Positions 9,442 to 18,806 of a DNA stretch of 64,000 bases are shown piece by piece (the stretch's first letter is position 1; each line of letters opens with the position of its first letter). This DNA comes from Aciduliprofundum sp. MAR08-339. Lineage in GTDB: Archaea; Thermoplasmatota; Thermoplasmata; Thermoplasmatales; Aciduliprofundaceae. The position numbers and the translations under genes are program-made. The notes below the pieces were generated by a model. The model made no database searches and was not told the origin of the DNA. It saw only the letters and a list, made by a program, of their open reading frames with translations. The stretch lies in assembly GCF_000327505.1 (NCBI RefSeq), contig NC_019942.1, positions 1,240,001-1,304,000 of the forward strand, in the 5' to 3' direction.

Positions 9442-10918
9442 CATTAACGGGAATGGGCGCCATAGGACACATCTGCGCTCCATGTTCCCAGTAACTCCCT
9501 ATCAACCAGAGATGCTCCCCTGGTTGTATTCCATTCTCCAAAAGATACGGTAAGTTACGGGAGGCATTTATATCGAATCCATTACGGGCCACAAGGCCCA
9601 GTTTATCGTCGGTGGCTATGCTTGTATTGAAATGCTCTTTGATCCACTCTGCAGCATGCATCTCATCAGGATATATAAAATATGACACACCAAAAGCCTC
9701 CTGGGTATGGTATGCAAGGGGTGTGGTTGTGGCAAGCACTATGAACACTATGACAAAAGAGAGTAGTTTTTTCCTTGTTTTGAATGTTGCTGTGGCAAGA
9801 GCAGTGTGCGTGCCAGGATCAAGAAAATCATAGGTGCGACTAACTGTATCATAGGTAGCCGGATCAAATCCCTGGAGCATAAAGAAGAGTATCATCTGTA
9901 TTGGAGCCATAAGAGTGGAGATGTACCGTTTCCTTTCTCCATATCTAGCAGTGCTAAGAATATAGATTCCAGAAGATATAATTGGGATTATCAACACATA
10001 GCCAAAGGTATAGAGGAACGTGGTTGTGTTGAACAACATCGTACGGGAGAACACAGGAAAGAAGAAATATGCAAAATAAAGAAGCATTGGGATGATTGAA
10101 ATCAAAATCACCCACCTATTATTCACCCTTCTGAAATTGCTTTTCAAAACCCTAAATCCTACCAGGGAAAGCAGAACAAATAAAGATACAAACAACCATA
10201 GGTGCCCTGAAGGTGATAGGTTATTAACCCTATTGAAATCTGTCAGAGAGTAATAAAGGGTAAGATACATCCAAAGAACGAGCAATACCGCTGGCCACAG
10301 ATAATCAATTCTCTCCATAATCTCGTGTTTTCTGTACTTTTCGTATAGTGTGAAAATCTCGGAGTAGGAGAGCATCATATAGGTTAAAAGTGCCACATAA
10401 TGGTGCGTGAGGGGAAGTATAGCAAGGAGGAAAATGGCAACTGCATTTCTCTTCCTGTAAGTATAAAGAGCAAAGGGCATCAGAGCGAACCCTACAGCCT
10501 CCTTCCACACAAGGGCTGTTTGGAGCACGTATGTTCCGCTAATTGCAAAAAACGCAGCGGTCATAATGGCTATTTCATCTTTTCCGGTTATTTTCTTGCT
10601 AAAAAGGTACCATCCAATCACGGAAATGGAGGTTATGAATGGAAAAATCAAGGGGATCAGATGCATGACGGGAACTCCCACAAGTTGGGATAGAGCACCG
10701 CTAAGTGCATTAAAAAGAATTGTCACGGGAGTGTGATGATTGTTGTAACTCACACCGCTCGGAAATCCCAGATTTCCATGGGTTGCAATAAACTGGGAAG
10801 CCCTTGAATCAAGTAGAGCGTCCACATTGTAAGGAACAGGGGTGATGAAAACAGGGTACATTCTAACAACAACCGCCAGAATATAAATCAGAATCAGTGC
10901 GATCCACTTGCCTTTCAT
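9365..10918 (-). CDS. Polytopic membrane protein, GT-C glycosyltransferase-like
   Basis: A 517-residue protein with 10 or more hydrophobic segments. The first extracellular loop after TM1 (about residues 28-50, NVDALLDSRASQFIATHG) resembles the acidic-residue loop of GT-C-fold enzymes such as AglB/STT3 and PMT, which use lipid-linked sugars, and the C-terminal about 100 residues form a soluble domain. The WWDYG catalytic block of true oligosaccharyltransferases is absent, so it is better described as a GT-C-like membrane protein than as AglB. The ATG overlaps the stop of the giant permease gene upstream by 4 bp, placing it in the same operon. Confidence 0.6.
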   Translation of the reverse strand: MKGKWIALILIYILAVVVRMYPVFITPVPYNVDALLDSRASQFIATHGNLGFPSGVSYNNHHTPVTILFNALSGALSQLVGVPVMHLIPLIFPFITSISVIGWYLFSKKITGKDEIAIMTAAFFAISGTYVLQTALVWKEAVGFALMPFALYTYRKRNAVAIFLLAILPLTHHYVALLTYMMLSYSEIFTLYEKYRKHEIMERIDYLWPAVLLVLWMYLTLYYSLTDFNRVNNLSPSGHLWLFVSLFVLLSLVGFRVLKSNFRRVNNRWVILISIIPMLLYFAYFFFPVFSRTMLFNTTTFLYTFGYVLIIPIISSGIYILSTARYGERKRYISTLMAPIQMILFFMLQGFDPATYDTVSRTYDFLDPGTHTALATATFKTRKKLLSFVIVFIVLATTTPLAYHTQEAFGVSYFIYPDEMHAAEWIKEHFNTSIATDDKLGLVARNGFDINASRNLPYLLENGIQPGEHLWLIGSYWEHGAQMCPMAPIPVNVRRIQQQDSVIFSSGHTFVVLNSTS

Positions 10919-13900
10919 TGGAATACCTCCTTTAAATCCACCTCCCTCTCACCCGTTTCCCCAGAAAATAGATGCACAACCTTGGAAGATAGAACGTTCT
11001 TAAACACAACTGCCATCGTCAAGATGGCAAATCCTAGTCCTATGATAAGATTCAGAGAGATCAGTTGTATATTCGTTGATATGATTAATCTGTGCCCAAA
11101 TGCTCTTAGAACCTCAAAATACTGAAGAATGAATAGCATAATATAACCCACAACTATTCCGAATAGAATGGGCAAGAATATGTAATAAAAGCTATCCTTC
11201 AAAGCGAATTTCAGGATCTGTGAGTTTGTCGCGCCTATTGCCCGAAGCACCGCTATATTCCTCTCCTTTAGTGCCTTAAGAAGGGATGAGTACATTCCAA
11301 GAATAACAAGAACCATTCCAACTCCTATTAAAGAGTATATAAGAATTATGAAGTTACCCTCAGATATCTGAAATCCCTTGTATATCACTTCCTTTCCACC
11401 CGTAACATTTAGATTCTTGTCGTACCTTAAAAGTAGATCAATTGGAAGTTTTTCCACGTAGGGATTTGAAACTCTTATGGTAACAGTTTCATTACCCACC
11501 ACAATCTTGTGTATCCCCTCTGAAAGATATGGAATCTTGAGAATTAAACCCTGTGTTTCATAGGGTATGAGAGTTAGATTTATGAGGTAATAAGGAGAAT
11601 TATCCAGGTATACCATGGTGGAATATTTCCCACTATTTGGCCCATTGATTATTTCTATGTTTATGATACCACGCTGGTTGGTATTTATATTGGAATTTTC
11701 AACCTGTACCTTTACGTTGACATGAGTTATTCCTACAACATCCAGTGTAACATTCATACGTGCTATGTTTCCATTCAGATCCTCTGCATATATGGTGACA
11801 TTGTGGATTCCAATGGATAACTGGGAGAAATGCACGACTATCGTTCCATTTTCCGATTCTCCCCTAACCATCCCATCACAGGTCCACCACATTTTTCTTA
11901 GTCCCACATTATCAAAGGCACGGAAAATTGCACTTTTATTGTTTGAAATGATATTATAGGTTTTTCCAAGGATTACTGGGGGGATCCTCTCTCCGGTGTT
12001 GTTTATGATGATCGTAACATAGGTTGAATTTACATTTCCAGAATAATCCGCTGCCACCAATTTTCCAACATACCTTCCAGGCGGTATGAAATGCACGGTG
12101 TCATTTAAGATCTCCATTGTTTTTATCTCAATTCTATTTCCTGAATTTCTGAAAATCTTTCCAAATATGGATAGCGTTGCATACTTTATACCCACGTCAT
12201 CCCACAGAGTCACATTGGTGGTGTTTCCGCTCCAGATACGTATGTACGTGTCATTGATCTTCGGAGGAATATTATCCATTACAAACATTTTAAAAGGAGA
12301 GATTGCAACATTCCCATTCACATCTGCTGCATATATTTCCACCGTCACAAATCCGTAACCAAGTTTTTCAGCCCTTACACTTATATTATTAGAATCTGCG
12401 GATGCAACAGTGCGATTAAATACTATCACACTTATTCTTTTCACACCCACATTGTCATAGGCTGTGAAATTTATATAATCCGTGGCGTTGCATACTGAAA
12501 CACTTGGAAGAATTATTACAGGAGGAATTTTCTCTCCGGTATTGTTTATTTCAATCCTAACCTCAGAGTTGTTCTTGTTATTGAATATGTCCTCTGCATA
12601 TATTTTTGCGATGTATACTCCTGGTGAAACAAACTCAACGGAGTTGTTGAGAATCTCCATTGTTGGAATCTTCACTTCCCTTGTGCCATTGAACCACTTC
12701 CCAAATATGAAAACGGAGAGTTTTTTCATCAAAGTATTATCCTTGGCCCTGATAACAATATCCTCCCCACTCCATATTTTTGTTTTCACAACCTCTATTT
12801 TTGGTGGAACCATATCAGTGAAATTCTTGATTATGATCAGGGGAAAACTTCTCTTATTTCCGTAGATGTCCTGAGCATAAATATAGCCCTTGTAGAAACC
12901 ATCTGGCACCTGGGATGAGTTTATCCATACGGTGAAATTTTCCACGCTGAGATTTTCATAAAGCTCAATTGGTGTACCGTTCACATAAACCTTAACATCC
13001 TCTATCAGAGTATTATCAAAAATCCTCATTTTGTAAGATTGCTTTCCCCCATTGAAATTTAAAATTCCACTTCCCAGAACTATTGGAGGGAGCTTTTCTC
13101 CAGTATTGTTTATTATCACCTCAAAATAAGTTTCATTCACATTTCCCGCCGCATCTCTTGCTGTAGCTATACCCTCATAGATTCCCTCTGGCATAAAATA
13201 AACTTCACCGTTTCTTATCTCCATAGTGGGAATATCCACTTCCCCCATATTCGGGGGAGATGAGTAGTATGTTCTGTTAAAAATCTGCACGGTCAAATTT
13301 GTAACTCCAAGATCATCATAGGCCTTAACCTCTACGGGTATACCGCTCCATATTCTAATACTTACTGGATCTTTTCCAAGTAGATTGCATCTCACAGTGG
13401 AAGTTCTCTGGGTACCTCCAACTATGATCTCAGGTTTCTGGGTATCAGAGGAATGAATAACCCTTGGGTTCACAACAATTTTCAAAGTTCTATTGACAAC
13501 ATTTTTGGCAAATATCTCCAGATTTAGTCTGCTCTCTTTCCCACTAATTTTTATTGGTATATTTACTGTGTAATTGAACAGATAAAAATCAAAGGTGTAG
13601 TTTCTGAGCGTATATATGACACGGTCATCTAACCTCACAGACAAATTTTGAAACGGAACCTCACTCCAGAGCGTGATGTTGTAAGTGGTATTGAAATAAA
13701 CAGGGGTAAAGTCACTGAAGGGTACATTTGCGAAAATTTGAGAGTTATTGTAAATATGAACAATTAACGTTTCATTGCCCATAAACCACCCTCTTACCAC
13801 ATTGATGGAGAGAACGTGATTACCGGATATGGAGTAAAGAGGGATTGAAGAGTTCGTATTCCTGATTAGACCATTATCAAGAGAATAGAATATCCTCGTT

Positions 13901-15138
13901 CCATTCGATGCGTTTATCTCAATGCTTTCCCCTCTTTTAACAAAGACCACATTTCCCATGGGGGAAGGTGTTATATTGGCAAGTGCGCTAAGATTCTCCC
14001 TTTTAAATACCTCCACTACCAGATTTCTGCTTTCAAATCCGGGTTTGTAGAACGATAAATTGTACCTTCCAACGAAGGGAAACGTGATATTTGCAGAGTA
14101 GTTTATACGATAGATTTTCATATACTGCCCGTTAGAAACCTCGAGGGTGGCGTTGGTTATTTTCCTGTCATTCCTTGTTAGAAAAACGTAGTTTGTGGAA
14201 GTGTTCACATATGTCAGGGTTTTACCCCTTATAACAACGGGATTTTTCACAACCAAGATTTGAGAGAAAGAAGGGTAATAAAGAACATCGTTTTTGACCG
14301 CCACATCTATTTTTTGCTGCCCTGGAATATAGGCTGTAAGTGTAACATTGAAAGTTGCAGACCCTGAAACATATATATCTCTTTCGAAACTTTGATTCTC
14401 AAAATTCAGGTAAAAACTGCACATCCCCTCCTCAGATCCCATATTCTTTATTGTAACTGTGGCATTAAACTTGTTGTAGGAGTAAACTTGAGATACTGAG
14501 GTTACATTGACGGTGAATTTTGGATAATCCGGATTCAATAGTTCCTTCGTTTTTTCCAAATCATCGGTTTTAAAACGTATTATAGATACCTGATTATCCT
14601 TCAAGCCGGCGAGTTTCTGGGCTGTTGGGAGAGAGACCAGAATCTCATCATCAGCGCTGCTCCCAGTTTTGAATACTCCTGTTATATTTATTATTGCAAA
14701 TGAAGATTGAAAAGAACCGTAGACACTCAATTTTTCCCCAATGCTAAGGTGCAGAAACTTAAAAATTTTCGCCCCCGCAAGGGCACCATCCACGTTTTTT
14801 GGCATGCTACCCATTACTATCTTTCCATCCTCTATGCTCAGAAAATTTTTGAATTCCACACCCCTCAAGGTCACAGGCTGATTTTTTATGGTGGTGAAAA
14901 GAAAGATCTCAGGGCTCACGGCCGTTATGTAGGATGTGTTTTCCAGACCGTACGCAAGTGCCAAATTCAGATTGCTTCTCAGAGGATTCCTGTCGTGGGA
15001 GGATGTGAGTACATACACGTTTTTGTTACCCATTATTTCCTGGGGCATAAGGTACATTGAATTTAAAGATACAAAGATGGACGTGAAAAGCATCATAAGA
15101 ATTATAACTGGCACGATAATTGATTTTTTTATTATCAC
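10915..15138 (-). CDS. ABC exporter permease (FtsX/MacB type) with giant Ig-like ectodomain
   Basis: A 1407-residue permease of the FtsX/MacB family with TM1 at about residues 5-27, a MacB-like extracellular domain to about 220, a long beta-rich ectodomain and three C-terminal membrane helices (about 1270-1390) carrying the FtsX signature region ERNIAVLRAIGATNSQILK. Ordinary MacB-type permeases have about 400 residues, so some 1000 residues are inserted. The insert has at least three long tandem repeats of about 185 residues, each marked by IPTMEI or IKTMEI and by NNTGEKxPP (near residues 675, 863 and 1044), with many N-X-S/T sites, and CARDB-like domains at both ends. Its ATG overlaps the stop of the second permease gene, and the ATPase gene is divergent. 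Substrate unknown; the ectodomain may bind or move surface polymers or proteins. Confidence 0.85.
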   Translation of the reverse strand: MIIKKSIIVPVIILMMLFTSIFVSLNSMYLMPQEIMGNKNVYVLTSSHDRNPLRSNLNLALAYGLENTSYITAVSPEIFLFTTIKNQPVTLRGVEFKNFLSIEDGKIVMGSMPKNVDGALAGAKIFKFLHLSIGEKLSVYGSFQSSFAIINITGVFKTGSSADDEILVSLPTAQKLAGLKDNQVSIIRFKTDDLEKTKELLNPDYPKFTVNVTSVSQVYSYNKFNATVTIKNMGSEEGMCSFYLNFENQSFERDIYVSGSATFNVTLTAYIPGQQKIDVAVKNDVLYYPSFSQILVVKNPVVIRGKTLTYVNTSTNYVFLTRNDRKITNATLEVSNGQYMKIYRINYSANITFPFVGRYNLSFYKPGFESRNLVVEVFKRENLSALANITPSPMGNVVFVKRGESIEINASNGTRIFYSLDNGLIRNTNSSIPLYSISGNHVLSINVVRGWFMGNETLIVHIYNNSQIFANVPFSDFTPVYFNTTYNITLWSEVPFQNLSVRLDDRVIYTLRNYTFDFYLFNYTVNIPIKISGKESRLNLEIFAKNVVNRTLKIVVNPRVIHSSDTQKPEIIVGGTQRTSTVRCNLLGKDPVSIRIWSGIPVEVKAYDDLGVTNLTVQIFNRTYYSSPPNMGEVDIPTMEIRNGEVYFMPEGIYEGIATARDAAGNVNETYFEVIINNTGEKLPPIVLGSGILNFNGGKQSYKMRIFDNTLIEDVKVYVNGTPIELYENLSVENFTVWINSSQVPDGFYKGYIYAQDIYGNKRSFPLIIIKNFTDMVPPKIEVVKTKIWSGEDIVIRAKDNTLMKKLSVFIFGKWFNGTREVKIPTMEILNNSVEFVSPGVYIAKIYAEDIFNNKNNSEVRIEINNTGEKIPPVIILPSVSVCNATDYINFTAYDNVGVKRISVIVFNRTVASADSNNISVRAEKLGYGFVTVEIYAADVNGNVAISPFKMFVMDNIPPKINDTYIRIWSGNTTNVTLWDDVGIKYATLSIFGKIFRNSGNRIEIKTMEILNDTVHFIPPGRYVGKLVAADYSGNVNSTYVTIIINNTGERIPPVILGKTYNIISNNKSAIFRAFDNVGLRKMWWTCDGMVRGESENGTIVVHFSQLSIGIHNVTIYAEDLNGNIARMNVTLDVVGITHVNVKVQVENSNINTNQRGIINIEIINGPNSGKYSTMVYLDNSPYYLINLTLIPYETQGLILKIPYLSEGIHKIVVGNETVTIRVSNPYVEKLPIDLLLRYDKNLNVTGGKEVIYKGFQISEGNFIILIYSLIGVGMVLVILGMYSSLLKALKERNIAVLRAIGATNSQILKFALKDSFYYIFLPILFGIVVGYIMLFILQYFEVLRAFGHRLIISTNIQLISLNLIIGLGFAILTMAVVFKNVLSSKVVHLFSGETGEREVDLKEVFQ

Positions 15139-16139
15139 AGAGCCCCCCTCCTCATTCCCTCCAGTATTCCCGTTCCAACTGCCCTTCTTATGGGATGAAT
15201 GGATGCAAGAGTGGCTCCAACCACGGTGAGCAGGAGGTTTATTAGAAACATTGTGGATGGAATGGATATACTGAGAGAACTGAGCAATCCGGAAAACTGG
15301 AGAATTGTTGGAAGCATGTAGGATAGGACTATCCCAAAGGAGAGGCCTACAATCATTCCGGCTGCACCTATATACAGAGATCTCAGAAAATATATTGCAG
15401 ATATGTTATGAGATGTGGATCCCAAAGCCCGTATTATGGCTATTTTCCTTATGTTTTCACTTATCTCCATTTCAAGCAGTGCGTTTATGAAAAAATATAT
15501 GGCCACAACAGAAATCAAGGATAAAAGAACCAAATCTACGTAGGTTTCCTCCGCGCTTTTGTAATAAAAATCTCCAAGTTTTATCATTGACTGTGTTATT
15601 AAGCCATCCACCTCCAGATACTTATCCGTGATAATAAAATTGGGCTCCTTTTGAAACTCTCTGGCAACCGTATAGTTTATAACTCCCCAGTAATCCGGAA
15701 AAAATTCAAACCTCATAGTTCTCAGAACCTTTAATTTCAGTGTCTCATCTTTAATTGTGACACCCACATCACCTCTTTTGTGAAAGTACTCTCCCAAGAT
15801 TATTGACCCAGGATTGCATCCATACGCCCACCCAAGCACATTATGTGGATCGTATATCCCCACAACATAGGTGCTCAAATTTCCGATTCTGGCCGGAATG
15901 AGGTACACATAGGCGCCAATAGCCCCCTTATGGTTCACACGACTATTGAGGAGATTTTTGGATGAAGAAATTATGTAATATTGTGAATGAAATCTCTCAA
16001 CAAGTTCCCTGTTGCTCACTTCAAAACTGTAGGCAATGGTATAGGTTGATGTAATGAACATTATCACAATGGCTATTGCAAGAATGGTTATTTTTGAGCG
16101 TTTTCTTATCGAAATAACATACCTCAACGGAGCAATCAT
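15135..16139 (-). CDS. ABC exporter permease, FtsX family
   Basis: Second permease of the exporter. From the ATG at 16139 the protein has 334 residues: a cytoplasmic lead MIAPLRYVISIRKRSK, TM1 at about residues 17-38, an extracellular domain and three C-terminal helices with the FtsX signature ENIRKIAIIRALGSTSHNI. This is the usual four-TM FtsX/MacB topology. The frame is open to 16220, but that would overlap the divergent ATPase gene, and a TATA-like element at about 16156-16165 sits properly for a start at 16139. Together with the 1407-residue permease it probably forms a heterodimer powered by the ATPase at 16184. Confidence 0.85.
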   Translation of the reverse strand: MIAPLRYVISIRKRSKITILAIAIVIMFITSTYTIAYSFEVSNRELVERFHSQYYIISSSKNLLNSRVNHKGAIGAYVYLIPARIGNLSTYVVGIYDPHNVLGWAYGCNPGSIILGEYFHKRGDVGVTIKDETLKLKVLRTMRFEFFPDYWGVINYTVAREFQKEPNFIITDKYLEVDGLITQSMIKLGDFYYKSAEETYVDLVLLSLISVVAIYFFINALLEMEISENIRKIAIIRALGSTSHNISAIYFLRSLYIGAAGMIVGLSFGIVLSYMLPTILQFSGLLSSLSISIPSTMFLINLLLTVVGATLASIHPIRRAVGTGILEGMRRGAL

Positions 16140-16153
16140 TCCAGTCCAGTAAA

Positions 16154-16166
16154 AACTATATATGCT
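16154..16166. promoter_or_regulatory. Shared TATA element between divergent exporter genes
   Basis: The near-palindromic ACTATATATGC lies about 25 bp before the GTG start of the ATPase on the plus strand and about 20 bp before the ATG of the permease on the minus strand. Only one strong TATA-like sequence exists in the 44-bp gap, so it may serve both directions and keep ATPase and permeases co-regulated. Confidence 0.5.
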
Positions 16167-16183
16167 TATTAAATTTACTGTGC

Positions 16184-16837
16184 GTGGTGTATCTGAACGT
16201 ATCAAACGTATCAAAAACATATGGGAGTTATATGGTTCTCAGAAGGGTGAATTTAAACGTTGATAGGGGATATATTGTGATGATAAAAGGACAGTCAGGT
16301 GTTGGAAAAACCACTCTGCTCAATATAATTTCAGGTCTGGAAATTCCCGATGAAGGAAGTGTAAAGATAGAAAACATTGAAATAACAAAATTAAGTGAGA
16401 ATGAGCGGGCAAAATTCAGGCTTCAAAGGATAGGAATAATCTTTCAGTCCACAAATTTGATAGATGATCTAACGGTAATGGAGAACGTAGCACTTCCTCT
16501 AAAACTGGCCGGTAAGAGATGGAAAGAGCGAGTGGAAGATTTGTTGGAATATTTCGGCATAAAGGAAAAAATGCATTCCTTTCCCTCATCTTTGAGTGGG
16601 GGAGAGATGCAGCGTGTGGCCATTGCAAGGGCTCTTGCCAATGATCCTGAACTGTTGATAGCTGATGAACCCACATCAAATCTGGACGATGAAAACACGG
16701 AAAACATTGTGGAACTTATGAAAAAAATAAATAAGGAATTGGGGGTCACAATAATACTGGCTACCCACGATCCCAGATTGGAGAAACTGAATGCAAGGAA
16801 ATACATTATGAAAGAGGGAAGTCTGTATGAAGGATAA
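16184..16837 (+). CDS. ABC transporter ATP-binding protein (MacB/LolD type)
   Basis: Energises the FtsX-type permeases encoded divergently. The 217-residue ATPase has Walker A GQSGVGKTT (about 38-46), a Q-loop region IIFQSTNLIDDLTVMEN, signature LSGGEMQRVAIARAL (near 138-152), Walker B LLIADEPTSNLDD and the switch His in ATHDPR. Length and motifs match the MacB/LolD/FtsE group. The start is GTG at 16184 (a second GTG follows at 16187), about 25 bp after the shared TATA element, so it is probably leaderless. The next membrane protein gene overlaps its 3' end by 11 bp. Confidence 0.95.
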   Translation: MVYLNVSNVSKTYGSYMVLRRVNLNVDRGYIVMIKGQSGVGKTTLLNIISGLEIPDEGSVKIENIEITKLSENERAKFRLQRIGIIFQSTNLIDDLTVMENVALPLKLAGKRWKERVEDLLEYFGIKEKMHSFPSSLSGGEMQRVAIARALANDPELLIADEPTSNLDDENTENIVELMKKINKELGVTIILATHDPRLEKLNARKYIMKEGSLYEG

Positions 16838-17549
16838 GAACCTCGTGGCCCTGCTTACCGTTTTATTTTTCCTCACATATTTCTTGCCGTGGTGGATCAC
16901 CAAACTCATATCTCTCGGATTCATCCTTTTCTTTGCCCCGGGATTTTTCACCATAAGGATTTACAAGGACCTGGACACCGAGGAACTTGTTCTAATATCA
17001 CCCCCTTTGAGTTTGGGGATAAGTGGTTTGATTGCCGTGGTTCTTGCCGCCTTGTCCATCCTTACTCCATACACCATGCTCATCACCGTTGGGGCATACC
17101 TGTGCATTGCATACGCACTCTCATCAGGAGGGGAAATAAAGAGAATAAAATGGGAAAAACCTTCAAAATTTGTTTCTGCCGTAATAATACTTTCAATTCT
17201 TCTTATCACAGTATGGGGATACTCAGAGTTCACCGCATCACCCAGGCATGAAGTGGACATTTCCATAGAATCCTGGCCCCATAATGTAACTGTTGGGAAA
17301 AACGTGAGTTTTGAACTAATGGTGAAAAACTGGAACTACGGTGATTCGGATTTAAAGATCATTTTCAAATTAAATAACATCAATATAGGTACCGTTCACT
17401 TCCATCTTTCAAACGGACAGGAGAAAGAAATAAAATTTGAAACAAATTCCACCGTTACGGGAAAAAATCTAGCTTCGTTTGACGTGTACGTTAATGGTCA
17501 TCTTTACACGAATGTTCATGTTTACTTTATGGTAAAACCCAAAAAATAG
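16827..17549 (+). CDS. DUF1616-like membrane protein with extracellular CARDB-type domain
   Basis: A 240-residue protein with four hydrophobic segments in the first half (near residues 6-22, 24-42, 58-100 and 110-130) and a C-terminal extracellular beta domain (about 140-240; VTVGKNVSFELMVKNWNYGDSD) of the CARDB/Ig-like class. The arrangement resembles archaeal DUF1616 proteins. The gene overlaps the ATPase by 11 bp, so it is translated from the same mRNA and may be an accessory part of the exporter. It shares the CARDB-like theme with the giant permease and with the 7889 protein. Confidence 0.6.
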   Translation: MKDKNLVALLTVLFFLTYFLPWWITKLISLGFILFFAPGFFTIRIYKDLDTEELVLISPPLSLGISGLIAVVLAALSILTPYTMLITVGAYLCIAYALSSGGEIKRIKWEKPSKFVSAVIILSILLITVWGYSEFTASPRHEVDISIESWPHNVTVGKNVSFELMVKNWNYGDSDLKIIFKLNNINIGTVHFHLSNGQEKEIKFETNSTVTGKNLASFDVYVNGHLYTNVHVYFMVKPKK

Positions 17550-17602
17550 TTACTATTTTATAGGTCAATTGGTATCCCCCCCCTATGGTCCCGATGAGCA
17601 CA

Positions 17603-17630
17603 GGAGGTGGTGCCGATGAGCCGCCACCTC
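17603..17630 (+). promoter_or_regulatory. Hairpin covering RBS and start codon of the MgtE-like gene
   Basis: GAGGTGG (17604-17610), the ribosome-binding site, can pair with CCACCTC (17624-17630) just inside the coding sequence. The stem can be extended to nine pairs with the ATG (17616-17618) in the loop. Such sequestration could make translation conditional. A chance match between an RBS and codons for Arg-His-Leu is also possible. Confidence 0.35.
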
Positions 17631-18764
17631 GTAGACATAAAGATGATTCGGGAAAGCTTCATTGCTCTTTTGATGGCACTTATAGCAGATAGTTTTGCAG
17701 GAATGCTTTTAAACAGATCCATAGGGGTATTCAACGCCATTCCAGGATTGCTGATGATTCTCCCAGCACTCTTGGATATGCGAGGGAACGTTTACGGTGC
17801 ACAGATTTCAAGGTTAAGTTCCAAACTTCATCTTGGAGAAATCTCAGGAATGAAGGATAAAAAGGTGAAAATAAACATAATTTCTGCAATAGCACTGGCT
17901 TTCACGGTAAGCTATATTATGATCATCCTAACATCTGGAGTTTTCTATTTCACAAAGGGTATAATAATTCCTGTAATGATAATCCTCACAATAATACTCA
18001 CAAACCACTTCTTTACATCATCCATTCTGACACCTGTATCTGCATACATAGCCGTGAAATCATACGAGAAAAAATGGAATCCGGATAACATCGGAGTACC
18101 AATAATTTCCGCAGTGGGGGACTTTCTCGTGGTATTTTTCATGATATTCAGCGCTCTCATAGTAACCTGGTTACCCGATATCCTCAGATACGCACTTCTG
18201 GGAGTGTGGGTTGCCTACACCCTTTACGTGTTTTTTAAAACATTAAAAAGCCATGAGGGAAGAAGAATATACAGGGAGAGTTTCATTGTGCTTATCCTTG
18301 TGGGTCTCTTTGAACTAGTTACTGGCACCCTGTGGGAGGATAACAAACTTCCCCTATTGCTTTTGATCCTGCCCCCCTTTCAAGAAACCCTTGGCAATAT
18401 AGGCAGCGTTCTCTCCGCAAGGCTGTCATCCTTCATATATCTCGGATACATAGAACCCGGGATAATACCCAAGGGAAGAAGGTTTCTGGAAGATGTGGTT
18501 TCCACCTACGTTCTGGCCATAATCATGGCATCCATAGTTGCAGCACTCGGATTCTTCTATACAATGAACTTTATGGTTGTGGTCATGATATTCGTCGCCG
18601 GCATGCTCGCAGCCACACTGTTGATTCTCATATCCTACTACCTGACATACCTAAGCATAAAACTAAAAATGGATCCCGACAATGCAGTTATACCCATAAT
18701 AACAACACTAGCAGATATTGTGGGCTCGGGAACAATGATATTCCTCTACTACATATTTTTCTAA
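17616..18764 (+). CDS. MgtE/SLC41-like divalent cation transporter
   Basis: A 382-residue membrane protein made of two homologous halves, each with about five helices. Each half carries the MgtE/SLC41 pore pattern: PGLLMILPALLDMRGNVYGA in the first and PPFQETLGNIGSVLSARLSS in the second, followed by DNIGVPIISAVGDF and DNAVIPIITTLADI, whose Asp residues correspond to the Mg2+ pathway. Cytoplasmic N and CBS domains of bacterial MgtE are missing, as in SLC41 proteins. The start at 17616 is set by GGAGGTGGT at 17603-17611. Likely role: Mg2+ (or related cation) uptake or efflux across the cell membrane. Confidence 0.85.
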   Translation: MSRHLVDIKMIRESFIALLMALIADSFAGMLLNRSIGVFNAIPGLLMILPALLDMRGNVYGAQISRLSSKLHLGEISGMKDKKVKINIISAIALAFTVSYIMIILTSGVFYFTKGIIIPVMIILTIILTNHFFTSSILTPVSAYIAVKSYEKKWNPDNIGVPIISAVGDFLVVFFMIFSALIVTWLPDILRYALLGVWVAYTLYVFFKTLKSHEGRRIYRESFIVLILVGLFELVTGTLWEDNKLPLLLLILPPFQETLGNIGSVLSARLSSFIYLGYIEPGIIPKGRRFLEDVVSTYVLAIIMASIVAALGFFYTMNFMVVVMIFVAGMLAATLLILISYYLTYLSIKLKMDPDNAVIPIITTLADIVGSGTMIFLYYIFF

Positions 18765-18806
18765 TCTTATTTAGAAATATAAAAATAAAAAGTGAACGAT
18801 GCTAGT

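Noticed and set aside
16140-16220. Longer start for the 361-residue version of the FtsX permease
   Set aside because: It would overlap the divergent ATPase gene and its promoter; the internal ATG at 16139 fits topology and TATA spacing.
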